NCBI RefSeq assembly: GCF_008370045.1
Contig: NZ_VOBN01000017.1
Coordinates: 1 to 64,000 of the forward strand
DNA length: 64,000 bases
Source: Pseudomonas sp. ANT_J12
Lineage (GTDB): Bacteria > Pseudomonadota > Gammaproteobacteria > Pseudomonadales > Pseudomonadaceae
Reading direction: 5' to 3'
Positions 63,608 through 64,000 of the stretch are shown here, in pieces. Below the pieces are notes generated by a model. That model searched no databases. It saw only the letters and a list, made by a program, of their open reading frames with translations, and was not told where the DNA came from. Made by a program: the position numbers and the translations under genes. Positions within the stretch are counted from its first letter, which is position 1; every line of letters begins with the position of its first letter.

Positions 63608-63740
63608 CTGTGGCGAGGGGGCTTGCCCCCGTTCGGCTGCGCAGCAGTCGCAAAATCGGTGCTTGCGGTGTGCCAGACTGAACGCGGTGACCTTTGGGGC
63701 TGCTTCGCAGCCCAACGGGGGCAAGCCCCCTCGCCACAGG
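63608..63740. repeat. BIME-like inverted REP pair (TGTGGCGAGG class)
   Basis: CTGTGGCGAGGGGGCTTGCC at 63608 and its inverted partner ending at 63740, with inner palindrome GGGGCTGCTTCGCAGCCC. Convergent gap. Confidence 0.85.
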
Positions 63741-63755
63741 TCTCGTGTCAGAGAT

Positions 63756-63998
63756 TCAGAAGCGGGTACTGATCCACGACACGACCAACGCCACACCCAG
63801 ACAGGCAAACCCGAAGCGATAGAAAAACCGGTTCATGCGCTGGGTGGCGCCATCGAGCATCAACATCGCGTCATCGACACGACGGCTCTGGGCATGCGCC
63901 TCCAGCACCGCCAGCGCACGCTGTTCGCGGCGACGGGTAGCATGCAGCAGCCAGCAGCCGGGGAAGGCAATCAGCAAGGCCAGCAGGTTGATCAACTT
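63756..63998 (-). CDS. Small membrane protein, N-terminus beyond the window (partial)
   Basis: At least 79 residues on minus, with a hydrophobic stretch at each end (LLALLIAFPGCWLLHA and FACLGVALVVSWIS). I do not recognise the family. The first codon shown by a naive start is TTG at 63993-63995, and the frame stays open to the window edge, so the real start probably lies outside. Confidence 0.6.
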   Translation of the reverse strand, partial: KLINLLALLIAFPGCWLLHATRRREQRALAVLEAHAQSRRVDDAMLMLDGATQRMNRFFYRFGFACLGVALVVSWISTRF

Positions 63999-64000
63999 GG

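Overview
The window looks like chromosomal DNA of a Pseudomonas of the fluorescens/putida type. The gene content and order point that way: a complete mraZ-to-lpxC division and cell-wall cluster, rnpB beside it, lpoA-yraN-diaA-dolP, rplM-rpsI-petABC-sspAB, REP-type palindromes of the Pseudomonas kind, GC-rich codon use and a manganese-type riboswitch. No tRNA, rRNA operon, CRISPR array or prophage was seen.

Layout. (1) 1-470: one end of an IS3-family insertion sequence, inserted just beyond the lpxC terminator. (2) 477-18450, all minus strand: mraZ-rsmH-ftsL-ftsI-murE-murF-mraY-murD-ftsW-murG-murC-ddlB-ftsQ-ftsA-ftsZ-lpxC. Most junctions overlap by 1-11 bases, and a promoter with three MraZ boxes lies at the head. 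(3) 18757-25080: rnpB and rsmI on minus; lpoA, yraN, diaA-like and dolP-like on plus; then sspB/sspA on minus. (4) 25081-28840, minus: cytochrome bc1 (petABC) and ribosomal proteins S9/L13. (5) 29016-37900: housekeeping and metabolic genes, namely an aldo-keto reductase, an acyl-CoA dehydrogenase, a GlxA-type regulator, zapE, trpS with an unusual C-terminal extension, an alpha/beta hydrolase, a ZapG-like protein, an OmpA-like lipoprotein and a metallo-hydrolase. (6) 38108-45337: a 2,409-codon gene for a serralysin-type metalloprotease fused to a very long RTX beta-roll made of three module types in a higher-order A-B-C pattern. (7) 45418-53754, minus: a MalT-like LuxR regulator, a DUF1329/DUF1302 pair and an acyl-CoA ligase, which look like one functional module for a hydrophobic substrate. 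(8) 53899-64000: a LysE-type exporter, a hydroxyacid dehydrogenase, rsmC, a TMEM165/GDT1 transporter behind a yybP-ykoY riboswitch, an M48 lipoprotein protease, a chemoreceptor, a YedK-like protein with a changed active site, two small conserved proteins, a PlsC-like acyltransferase and a partial membrane protein.

The most unusual object is the giant protease-RTX gene, whose modules show near-identical DNA over about 340 bases 1,278 bases apart. That suggests recent internal recombination, and no type I secretion genes are nearby. Other points of interest are the LuxR/DUF1302/DUF1329/ligase module with a dyad in its putative promoter, two mutually exclusive helices in the manganese leader, a YedK paralogue lacking expected catalytic residues, a programmed -1 frameshift site in the IS, and an 82-base hairpin between petC and sspA. 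Start sites were refined by ribosome-binding site, family alignment from memory and stop/start overlaps. Function names rest on recognised motifs and synteny; no database search was possible.
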